Assembly (NCBI GenBank): GCA_951640165.1 | Contig: OX621253.1 | Location: 13,782,001 to 13,846,000 of the forward strand | Reading direction: 5' to 3' | From: Pseudoips prasinana | Taxonomy: Eukaryota > Arthropoda > Insecta > Lepidoptera > Nolidae | DNA length: 64,000 bases | Shown: piece after piece, positions 44,461 to 54,171 of the stretch | Layout of the letters: each line of letters opens with the position of its first letter | Position numbering within the stretch: the stretch's first letter is position 1 | The notes under the pieces: model-generated | What the model saw: only the letters and a program-made list of their open reading frames with translations | The model's database searches: none | Told to the model about the DNA's origin: nothing | Translations under genes and position numbers: made by a program

Positions 44461-44694
44461 TTTAAAATTAAAATTAAATTAGATATTGACCGCGGTTTTA
44501 ACTCGCCATGCCTCCTAAAAGCTTTCCACAACAGTCGATGGTGGAGATGGGTCGAGGGCAAAAACAAATATGGGCATACATACACTTGACATATTGGGCA
44601 TAAATGAGTTTACGTCCAAATAAAGTCCGATCATTGGGGACAAAAACTAATAACTTTGTTTTGTAAAAAACAATTGAATCGAGTTAGATCATTC

Positions 44695-45260
44695 ATCTTG
44701 ACTATCATAATCATCGCTTAAAAAGTCGACGATTTCCGTATCAAAATCGTTAACATTGGGAAATTGGATATTTTTAGATGGATCATTATTTTCCTTTAAA
44801 TTCCAATTGTATGTACGATTAACAATTACCTAAATTACGATTTCCATGACTATTTCTTTAAAAAAAGCACTTACCCTATTTTATCAACTTTTTAAGGTTT
44901 CTTGCAATATATTTGCTATAGTCCAATTTTTTTGTGAATTAACCATCTGCACACTCAACTATAGCTATTTAACTGAAAATTTTAATATAAGTTCTGTTAA
45001 AGATTTAGCCCAGGCATTAATTCGGCGTTTACGGGCATTTATCCGGCGTTTATTTAATGCGCCCAATTTGTCATGGCATAAACCCATCTCTATGTCGATG
45101 CAGGCGACAGTGATTGGTATGCCAAAACCTAGCAAAGACAAATTCAAACAATCAGTGTTCTCAATAGCATGGAAGATCTTTATAAGCGCATACTTTTCAT
45201 ACGCCTGTTGGCGTTCACCAACAACATGCTTTCTAGCGAATAGTTTACGCATTCAAAACT
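44695..45260 (-). pseudogene. Unidentified minus-strand coding remnants
   Basis: Two frames catch the eye: an acidic C-terminus-like stretch ending FDTEIVDFLSDDYDSQDE at about 44696, and a 95-residue frame at 44965-45252 with NKRRINARKRRINAWAKS. I do not recognise either. The repetitive GAACACATGAACATGAACAC string nearby suggests a transposon. Whether the two belong together is unknown. Confidence 0.25.
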
Positions 45261-45339
45261 CATGTGTTCATGTTCATGTGTTCGTGTGTTCACTGGGTGC
45301 ACCGCATTGACAAATAAACTCATCTCTGTTGTCACACTG

Positions 45340-45560
45340 GAACACTCTTCTTCGATGTGGCTAAAGCATTTGCTAGGATCTAGCATAAAGGCTTAATTTA
45401 TAAGCTGTTTCAATTCGAAGTACCTTATCGTCTCGAGTAGATCTTATGAGATTTCCTTTTGAGGCGACGGCTTTGAAGGCGTTTTCTTTGCTCCCCTGTC
45501 TATTCGAGCAGGTGTCCCTCAAGGCTCGGTTCAATTTACACGATGTGCATTCGATGTACC
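45340..45560 (+). pseudogene. Jockey-type LINE reverse transcriptase remnant
   Basis: TTCTTCGATGTGGCTAAAGC encodes the FFDVAKAF block (RT motif A region), and about 130 bases later RAGVPQGSV (motif B) appears in another frame. Stops and shifts lie between them. A LINE-like tail with AATAAAGTACCTTTGACTTT lies at 46070-46105 and may belong to the same family. Confidence 0.75.
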
Positions 45561-46399
45561 CAACAACTTTGAGCTAAACACAGCAAAGTTTCTTACAAAT
45601 TCAATTACTGCAATGTCCTTTTCACTCTCTGACATTCGTAGCTAATCTTTTACAGTTACGTTTCTCATATTCGTAAAATTGAACACTTTTGGCACCAATT
45701 TCGTCTGTCCGCCTGTCACAACACAATGATAAATCTGTGGTAATACTAGAGTATGTTTCGCCGGACCGTCTTTACTGAGCCATGTTCAAACCGTTAGTAG
45801 ATGGAGCCATTGAGTTTGTTTCGTTGGGGTTCTTCTCATTAAAGCCAAATTGTGTAGCAGGCATATTACAAAATTTCTGATTATTTAAGTGATAAAAGTG
45901 CTTGGGATTGAGTTGTTCTGAGTCAACACACATGATTGTAATTAAACTTAAGTAAATTTTATTTTAACAAAAGGATTCCTACTGAGTTTTCTGGCAGTGT
46001 TTCTCAGTAGCTGCCACGTCATGCACTGCACGGTAGGGTAAAAAAAATATGACGATTCCACATAAATGTAAAATTTTTACGGAATAAAGTACCTTTGACT
46101 TTGACTTTTGACATTGGGGCGCATTGGAGGTGGTAGTTATACACACAAGGTCCGTTTTAACAATAATATTGAATTCTTAACTAGATAGTGACATAACCAT
46201 TCAGATAAGATGATATAGTCACATAGGTATATCTAAATAAGTTTTGACAATAAGTATTTAAAGGACCATTTTTACAATAACTTCAATAAATTAGGCTATT
46301 TGACTAAACTATTATTAACATAAATTAAACCATAATCCTGTATGATCAAATAGAACACGATTTAATAATCTATTTATACTTAGAATTAAATATATGTAT

Positions 46400-46480
46400 A
46401 TATCACCATCATCATATCAGCCGAAAGACGTCCACTGCTGGACAACGGTCTCCTCCAAGAATCTCCACAATTTATATATA
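46400..46480 (-). mobile_element. RTE LINE 3' tail
   Basis: Inverted (GAT)n, CAGCCGAAAGACGTCCACTG, then CTGGACAACGGTCTCCTCCA. Confidence 0.75.
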
Positions 46481-47570
46481 GGTAGGTAATTTGTAATACC
46501 ACAATTCATGTTCTGAATATTTACAAGCTTTTTTAAAGTCTATATGAATAGAATTTATTTTATTTATTTATTTATTTCATTTAATTTTAAAGGATTTTAT
46601 GCATTTTAAATGAAGACCAGCAGTTAATGCTATGCTTGAATTACACATCAATAATTTTGATTTGATTTAAACGTTTGGTGTAAGTAAATGTATCGAAATA
46701 GTTGAAAGAAATATGACAGCGTTAATGCTTTGGGACAGATAATAGATTATTGGGTTAGATTCACTCGTTTAAATAAATCAATTTAGCGATTCCACCCTTC
46801 CAATACCAGTGACACTTATTTTTCCATTTCATCCCGCACAACAGGCTCCACGTATGCGTATGCGCACAATATCTACATAACTATTTTAGGTAGTTGAGTA
46901 CATGCCTAGTACTTGAAATGTCAGTAGGATAATGTTTAGTTGGATAGTTACAAGCCACTTTGCGAGTGAACTTTATAACCCGTAGAGTCGCGTAGGTAAG
47001 CTCCATTATAGTCTAAGGTCAGTTTATACAAGATGTAACATAAATAGTGGACAAACTTAAGTTACTTATAGAGAGACGTGTAAACGTGTAATAAAATCAT
47101 TTGCAAAATACATGAAAAGAAAGATTGACATCCCAAGCAAAAATTCGATCAGCTAGTCAATTTGGATGGGCAGTAAAAACTTTTTTGTGTTTCACTGATT
47201 GGTTTAATTTAATCTGTTTAATATCATGAGTGAATAGAGCTCCTTCAATTTACTCTACTGTTTAAAGGTTTAACCTTTTATGAATTAATCTTATTTCCCT
47301 GCATATAAAAATAGAGAAGCGGATTTACCAATCAGATTCATAAAACGTTTCTTAACTTTGAAGAAGAAAATGATAAATTCCGAGTTGTGATTTGTTTATA
47401 AATACTGGCCTAAGTGATCTATCACATAACACATAAAATACTTACATATAAAAAAAGCATAAATTAAACGTACCTAAGTACGTTATAAACTAATAAATCA
47501 TAACTATTTAAAGGTATTTTTACATAAATTGCTATTTTTATATAATACTGCATGTAATCTAATAAATATA
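46481..47570. other. Gene-free AT-rich stretch
   Basis: I see no gene or assignable repeat beyond low-complexity AT and an ATTT run near 46560. Confidence 0.5.
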
Positions 47571-47582
47571 AGGAATGCGTTG

Positions 47583-47910
47583 CGTTTGACCCGCCCGCTA
47601 GAGGTTGTGGGTTCAATCCCCACCCGGGGGAAATCTTTGTGCGATTATTACAATTATTTGTTTTGTGTCTGGTTATAATTTATCTGAGTACTATGACCAT
47701 ATATACTGCGATCGCCAACCCGTCTGCCAAGAGTGGCCATTATGGCATATCCCTCCAAGATGATTCTTGGGGAGGCTTTTGTCCCGTTGTGGACTTCTTG
47801 TAGTTGTTATGATGTATGCATTTATAAATATTTAAGTATGTTTATCAGTTGTCTGGTTGCTATAGTACAAGGTCTCCATAGTTAGGGATCCGATCGCAAT
47901 GTATTAGTTG
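47583..47910 (+). mobile_element. SINE-4 interrupted by an RTE tail
   Basis: The head and B-box (GGGTTCAATCCCC) are at 47583-47625 and the body runs to about 47690. An RTE-like tail occupies about 47691-47812 (CCCTCCAAGATGATTCTTGG...TTGTGGACTTCTTG). The shared tail resumes at 47840 (GTCTGGTTGCTATAGTACAA). Confidence 0.65.
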
Positions 47911-48407
47911 TCCCAATATATTTCCATTTACAAAATTTGAGCATAATACTAACGCTACTGTTTATTGAGGATTTTATAACATTTCAGTTTTGTAACTTGT
48001 AATATTTGATGTCATTCTGTTGTATAATGAAACAATATACCTATTGGTATATTGTATAGTAAATTCAAGTATCCTCCTGCCCAAAATTGTATTACTAAAG
48101 TGTATTGTGAGTGTTTGGTCCCGCGATGTCTTTCATGGCCTCTAAGTAAGAATATTGATATTAAAAATACGCCCAAATACGATAAGTTTACTATCGTATG
48201 TTTTGTATCAATATTAAAACCTAGCAGTGTTTCGTCAATGGGCATTTTAATTCGTTGTCTATAATCTACGAGGACATAAAATGTCGCAAAAATAAGACAG
48301 AATTGTCGCAAACACTTAAAATGCCGATGTACCTTAAAATATTATTTAGTTGAAAAGTTTCTTAGTGGACGAAAATAATAATTCAGTTTAAGTATAAAAA
48401 TAATTAA

Positions 48408-48413
48408 TTTTAT
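48408..48413 (-). terminator. Poly(A) signal of the cuticular protein gene
   Basis: AATAAA on the minus strand, about 100 nt downstream of the stop codon. Confidence 0.65.
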
Positions 48414-48513
48414 TTTCATAACCTAAATGAACGCACACGTAATACCATCAACATATTGAAAATAATACGCTAATAGTATCTATTGAACTAGAATTCTAGG
48501 GTTTGGCATAAAC

Positions 48514-49203
48514 TTAGTGGTGGTAGAGAGGTGCAGAGTAGGCAACGGGAGCGGCGAATTTGGCGACGGGGGCTGCGTGGACCACGGGGGTAGCAGCGTA
48601 AGCATAGGGGGCGGCGTGGACTACGGGGGCAGCCAGCTTAGCGACTGGGGCGGCATAGGCGGCGGCTACCTTAGCGACATGGGCGACGGGCTCTCTGTGT
48701 ACGACAGCGTTGAATCCATTATGGGGGTCAGCTGTGTAATCAACAGTACGCTTGGTGCCATCAGGGTCAACTACGGAGTAGGAGCCCTGGACTACATCAC
48801 CGTCGCGGGACTCGTGCTGGCTCTTGGAATCACCAGTGAGACCGTCCTGTACATCATACGCGAAGCTGTACTGGGGATGAGGGTTGTATTCTTCGACGGC
48901 CACCTTGGCGACGGGGGCGGCGTACGCTACGGGGGCTGTGTGGTATGCGGGTGCTGCGGCGTAGGCGGGAGCAGCAGCGTAGGCGGGAGCGGCGGCGTAG
49001 GCAGGAGCGGCGGCGTAGGCAGGAGCGGCGGCATATGCTACGTGAGCAGCCGGGATCACTCCAGCGCTGACGGCGGCCACCAAGGCGGCGAATACTACAA
49101 ACTGCGAACAATAAAAGATACTATTTTAGGACGAGTTCACTATAGGTCAATGTTTGAATCACTAGATTAATCTCGCTATTGTGGCATGTACCTTGAATGC
49201 CAT
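48514..49203 (-). CDS. RR-2 cuticular protein, two exons, complete
   Basis: Exon 1 is 49203-49192 (ATG and three further codons, MAFK), exon 2 is 49101-48514; the product is 199 residues. A four-codon first exon that splits the signal peptide is the usual layout of insect CPR genes. Residues 1-17 ([17 protein letters not shown]) form a secretion signal. Residues about 25-60 repeat AAPAY, typical of flexible cuticle proteins. Residues about 73-142 are the RR-2 form of the chitin-binding Rebers-Riddiford domain ([41 protein letters not shown]). The C-terminus is rich in AAPV and HAAP. It would bind chitin in hard cuticle. TATAAAAG lies 58-65 bp upstream of the ATG. The 217-codon opposite-strand frame is a shadow of the GC-rich repeats. 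Confidence 0.96.
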
Positions 49204-49260
49204 TGTGGTGTGTGAGTTGATCGAGGATGCTGAATGATGCCTGTAGAGAAGTGCTTGGAG

Positions 49261-49268
49261 CTTTTATA
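49261..49268 (-). promoter_or_regulatory. TATA box of the cuticular protein gene
   Basis: TATAAAAG on the minus strand, about 60 bp upstream of the start codon, leaving room for a 5' leader of about 30 nt. Confidence 0.8.
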
Positions 49269-49319
49269 GCGGCGTCTGGGGCGCACCCTTTCACTCGTAT
49301 GTCGTGCGTGTCGCGTGAC

Positions 49320-50750
49320 CCTGAGTTAGAGCCCCGGGGCGATAAGGGGCCTGTTCCCTAAATTTAAAAACTCTTTGAACTTATTTGAGTAAACAAAACT
49401 AATGAATAATTTTAGAAGGATTTGTCTTTGATATTCACAGTAGATTCTTTTCGTAAAAGTATGGAAATCATAGTTATATAAAAGTTTCTTTTTTGGTAAG
49501 GCAGGGGAATGCCTATGCTTGCCACCCGCAAAAATTTTATTCAAAACCCTCTAACACATATTATAATTAAACAGTACCTAAAATACTTCAGTCTTTGACC
49601 ACTTAGTGGTAAATAGATGTAACTCAGATTTGAGCCGAAGTCCAAACTTGAGAAGCTACCTAACTAATCAAAGTCCCAAGTTTGGCTTTTTACTTTGTTA
49701 TCGCTATATTTTCAACATAATTTATTTAGATATTATCGTAAGATTATAAAATCGCTGTTATTTTATAATCTATTAATTGAGATACTTATAAAATATATAA
49801 TTATCCCAATTAAATATCGTTCGCACACTAATTAGAAGTATCTGAACCTTATCTTATGTAATTAGATACATAGTTAGGCCGTAAAGGTTAATGCCATCGT
49901 ACTGATTTACCTCATTCGTGCGTTCACATGACCGTGGGAACTTGCTTTTGTGACGTGTTTTATTACGTACAGCTTTACCATTTGCAGTCTAGTTTGAAGG
50001 GTTCCTCGAGATCACTTATAATGTCATCTTGTTTGTGTCTGTCCATCCAAAGATTTTTTTACATAACGGCTAGCTTAAGGGTCTATCACTTCCACACCAG
50101 AAAACAAAACGAAGTGTCCAATGACAGCTCGTGTGTTTAAGGGCTATCACTATTCACCGGAGCAGCATGCCCGCGTTCCCGGGGCTCCTCCCATAGGTGC
50201 CATGAGAAGTCCACGGCAGATAGGTTTAGTCGGTGCGAGTCCGACATATCCACCATCCGTATCCGGCATGCGTAGAAATACCTAATTACCAGATCAAAAA
50301 AAAAAACAAAGGGCTATCACTATTAAATTTTGCAAAGTATCAATGCAAGGCAATCGATTGTTTGTTGCAAACTAAGTTATAAAAAAATGAATAACATATT
50401 TTACCTTTCTTTCTATTTTTTGAAGTGTAAGGTGTTTAACACCCGACGCAAAAATGGGGGTGTTACTGTGTGTGCGTTTGTCTGTGGCATCTAAGCTTTC
50501 AAGAGGATGAATCGATTTGGATGCCGCTTTTTCCATTTGAAAACCAGTTTCCTTGTGGTGGTTCTAAGCTATGATTAGTTAATATCGGTCCAGTAGTGTA
50601 AGGGTATCGGCTCTATTCCAAAATGTTGGAGTCGGGGGTTTTCTAACAGGTTAGTTTATCAGTATAGTAATAAATAAAATAAAATATGTTATTATCTCTA
50701 ACTGTTAGGTATAGTAATGAGTACCAGGAAAAAATAATAATAATAATATA
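49320..50750. other. Mostly unassigned; one dispersed repeat
   Basis: I see no gene. At 50150-50285 a GC-rich block with GTTTAGTCGGTGCGAGTCCG followed by CATCCGTATCCGGCATGCGT looks like a dispersed lepidopteran repeat and is followed by an A-run. Confidence 0.4.
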
Positions 50751-51003
50751 ATATCCTGGGACATTATTTACACACGGCCATCTGATCCCAAACTAAGCAG
50801 AGCTTGTACTATGGAAACCAGATAACTGATAAACTACATATACTACTTTTCTTTTGTAAATACAATCTTATATAGATACATTACACCCAGACTCAGGACA
50901 AACAGACATTTTCATGCGCACAAATATCTGTCCTGGGTGGGAATCTAAGCCACGACCTCCGGCGTGTAAAGCAAGCATTTGCCAACCACGCCAACAGGCC
51001 CGT
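50750..51003 (-). mobile_element. SINE-1, full length, minus strand
   Basis: The tail ATCCCAAACTAAGCAGAGCT is at 50783, CAGACTCAGGACAAACAGAC at about 50887, and the head with B-box is at 50930-51003. Confidence 0.9.
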
Positions 51004-51204
51004 CAAACAACAAAGACTCCAGTTGTGGCACGAAGGTTAAGGCAGTCGCCTTGCTACTACCTGGGCACCCGTATGCTTCGGTTTCGATTCCCGCGCAGTA
51101 TATTATGTAGTTATAATATGTATTATTATATATATATTAGCATAATATGTAGTTGTTTTCAGTCTGTGTGAGCGTTGTGTGAGTGTATCGGATATTTGTA
51201 AAAA

Positions 51205-51500
51205 ATAGTCTATACCAGTAGTACTAATAGAAGTAGTGGACCGAAAGTAGTGCTAATAGTTTGTTTGTAAACTCTTCCTGTTTCTACCAACGTTTGGTTT
51301 GCTTTCCAGTACGAAGTTCCACTACCAGCTCCCCCTAAGATCTCCACAATTGCCGGTCTTGCTATCCACATCCAGCGACTTCCATCGACCCTCACGAGAT
51401 CATCGGTCCATCTTGTAGAGGGCCTGCCCACGCTACGTCTTCCGGCTCGTGGTCGCCACTCGAGAACCTTTCTCCGTCGGCTCTACGAGCTATAAATAAA
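51205..51500 (-). pseudogene. RTE LINE C-terminal remnant
   Basis: The minus frame encodes [20 protein letters not shown], the conserved RTE polyprotein end, then decays. Its usual GAT-rich tail is absent. Confidence 0.7.
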
Positions 51501-51721
51501 AATGAATAAACGAAATTTTTGTACGCTCATAACTTCCAAACGACTGCACTAAATTGGATTAATGTTTTGTTTATGTGTACGTGTCAGAAGGTTTGTACGA
51601 CAAAAAAACAGAATGAGACAGAAGACTACGAGACGTTGTATTTTTTGTTATTTTGGTCGTTGTGTCTTTAGTACTTTTTGTTTCCTCTCCGGAAGAAATA
51701 AATAAAAATTTTGACGCCAGC

Positions 51722-52027
51722 GCACACACTAGAAGCGTATAACATATATAGTCTGGAATACTTAAGGAACTGAATTTAACCATATAACTGAAAATAGATA
51801 TTTTTTAATTCTAAGGTAATTCTAAATGAAGGACTACCCATTTTCATTGATCTGTGCTGAAAATTGTACCAGCAATAATATACAATGCATTGTGATATAC
51901 AGACGCCAGCACATCCAGCTACTCCAATCTGTCAAATTTCTTTAATCGATTTTCAAGCATTAGCGTAAGGTTCACTTTCAATTGGGGAAATTTTACAGAT
52001 TGGGATAGCTTGATGTGTTGGCGTCTG
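51722..52027 (+). mobile_element. Repeat C followed by MITE-B
   Basis: Repeat C (51722-51872) matches 11129-11264. MITE-B occupies 51900-52027 with ends CAGACGCCAGCACATCCAGC and inverted CAGACGCCAACACATCAAGC, and TA on both sides. Confidence 0.85.
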
Positions 52028-52042
52028 TATATTTCTGTTTCT

Positions 52043-52074
52043 TCCTGTCAATACTGTCTAAAGTATTGACAGGA
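52043..52074. repeat. Small hairpin, 13-bp arms
   Basis: TCCTGTCAATACT, a 6-nt loop and its inverse AGTATTGACAGGA, just past MITE-B. Confidence 0.85.
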
Positions 52075-52237
52075 AAAAGAATATGGCGGTACGAAGTTCG
52101 CCGGGTAAGCTAGTATTAATTATATTTAATTTATTATTAACGATTTATTGAAGTGAAACATCTATAGCCGCACGTAAAACAGATTTCTGGCGTGGCGACG
52201 CATGCCGTGGTTTTTTTTTTTTCCTATCACAGTATGC

Positions 52238-52606
52238 TCTTTTCGACTTCGATTTCGACTTCAACTTCGACTTCGACTTGACTTCGACTGCGACTTATAC
52301 TTCGACTTCGACTGCGACTTATACTTCGACTTCGACTGCGACTTATACTTCGACTTCGACTTCGACTTCGTCTTCGACTTCGACATGACTTCGACTTTGA
52401 CTTCGACTGCGACTTATACTTCGACATCGACTTCGACTTCGATTTCGACTTCGACTTCGACTTCGACTTCGACTTCGACTTCGACTTCGACTTCGACTTC
52501 GACTTCGACTTCGACTTCGACTTCGACTTCGACTTCGACTTCGACTTCGACTTCGACTTCGACTTCGACTTCGACTTCGACTTATACTTCGACTTCGACT
52601 TCTGCA
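52238..52606. repeat. Hexanucleotide array (TTCGAC)n, about 370 bp
   Basis: The left part is interspersed with TGACTTCGACTGCGACTTAT variants in a longer-period pattern; the right part is nearly pure (TTCGAC)n from about 52440 to 52580. All frames on both strands stay open and give low-complexity peptides (Ser-Thr, Ser-Lys, Ser-Arg). No gene is supported. Confidence 0.95.
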
Positions 52607-53017
52607 TATTACTTTTACAAAATAATGTCGATGTTTCACATCTGCCAGGCGTCCCGTGACGGCTCACATTTTTTATTATGAATATATAATATAATAATCT
52701 TAAATTAATTACTCTTTAAAAGACATCATCCCGTATTGACTTTCTTTTGCAAATTACAGATTGCTTAAATGAATAAAATTTGCATGCGATATTTATAATT
52801 TCCTGCTGTAACCAGCCGCAAGTGGCGACAATATCAAGGTCGGTGTAATGGGAGCGTGCGGTTGCCGCCCGCGGCTTCACTTGCACTCAATTCCAGTTTT
52901 GATGTCCGCCACAGATACCATGGAGCTGCTATTAAAATTTCTTTAGTTTTTGTACAGTCTATGTTAATATTGTCATCGGTAATGATGTATTAATGTTCCT
53001 TGGTGTGTGGAATTTCA

Positions 53018-53345
53018 TCATCATCATATCAGCCGAAAGATGTCTACTGCTCGATAAAGACTTCCTCCAAAGATCTGCACAGTTGCCGGTTGTGTGCTAT
53101 ACGCATCCAGCGGTTTCCAGCGACCCGCACAGGATCATCGATCCATCTTGTTCCCTTCGTCCCCCTACAAGATGGACTGATGATCTACGCTGACCACGCT
53201 GCGTCTTCTGGTTCATTAGATGCCTACCCTCACTTTCTATCAGCGCACCTCTCGCCATCAACAGGGAGTTCATCCTCACACTCTAAAACTTTTACGATCG
53301 CGTGCGCTACGGTTTGTAGTAAAACCTCCTCCCATGTACGTTAAG
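53018..53345 (-). pseudogene. RTE LINE 3' remnant
   Basis: Inverted tail (CATCATCATATCAGCCGAAA) and a minus frame with WIDDPVRVAGNRWMRIAHNR, the RTE C-terminus. Truncated and decayed. Confidence 0.75.
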
Positions 53346-53349
53346 ATTG

Positions 53350-54160
53350 TGGAAGGAGCTATCTACTAATACAGCATGGAGCCCTTCTAAAAAAGAGTGA
53401 TAATATTTACGTAACAATGAAGCGTCAATGAGCCAGTAATATTCCAGGTAACACGCGTTCACATTCCGTTGTGACCGTATGCTTGTTTGCTGACTTATTT
53501 GTATAAACAAAAAGTTTAATAATAATGTCGTAGGTTCATAGTTTATGTAGTGTCTGCAAAGGTGATTCATGTGATTTGTCTTACAGATGTTACACAATAG
53601 TGAGCAGCCATTTAATTTGTTTGTTAGAATAACGAGATCGATTTCTGTTAAGTTTAGCCTTATATTAGGTGTCATAATATTATGTTTTTTAAATTAAGAT
53701 TGAATACATATGCTCTAGCGGGATCTAAAGCCGCGTTACAAGTAGTTTCGAGCTATACTTAAAGAACTTTAAAGAACCAATTGACAACTATAAGATCTGA
53801 TCTATGTGGAAAATTGAGGGAAACACCTAAATTTTCTACATTGATCGGATGTTTATGAATTTAATTTCTCTTAGCTTTGTCGTACCAAATCCAAGTGTAT
53901 TTCATCCTTATTTACCAACGCAAATGTCTTTTTCAAATACCGTTTGTAATATAAATTCCCACTTGATATTGGAAAAATCATGCGTAGATGTCGTGGGAAG
54001 CCATTACCCTAAATATAATTAGAACTTTTGGGTCATCTTGATAATATGTACCATTGGTAATGACTTTTTAAATACATAAAACCAACTTCATCTTTGCTTT
54101 ACAAATATAAATTATCGGAAGCATTAGCCCAAACAACGGAGATTAACATTTAAAAAAGTC
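53350..54160. other. Gene-free stretch before the LINE insertion
   Basis: No coding or repeat feature can be supported. Confidence 0.5.
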
Positions 54161-54171
54161 AAATTAATAAC

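Noticed and set aside
44846..45310. 154-codon plus-strand frame
   Set aside because: No recognisable domain, and it overlaps equally open minus-strand frames in a repeat-like region.
48012..48311. 99-codon minus-strand frame with hydrophobic stretches
   Set aside because: Not recognised, no splice or promoter support, AT-rich composition typical of chance frames.
48517..49170. 217-codon plus-strand frame rich in Gly and Ser
   Set aside because: It is the mirror of the GC-rich AAPA and RR-2 coding sequence of the cuticular gene; the spliced minus-strand gene explains the region fully.
52202..52681. Ser-Thr, Ser-Lys and Ser-Arg repeat proteins of up to 159 residues
   Set aside because: They are translations of a hexanucleotide array that is open in every frame; no splice or promoter support.
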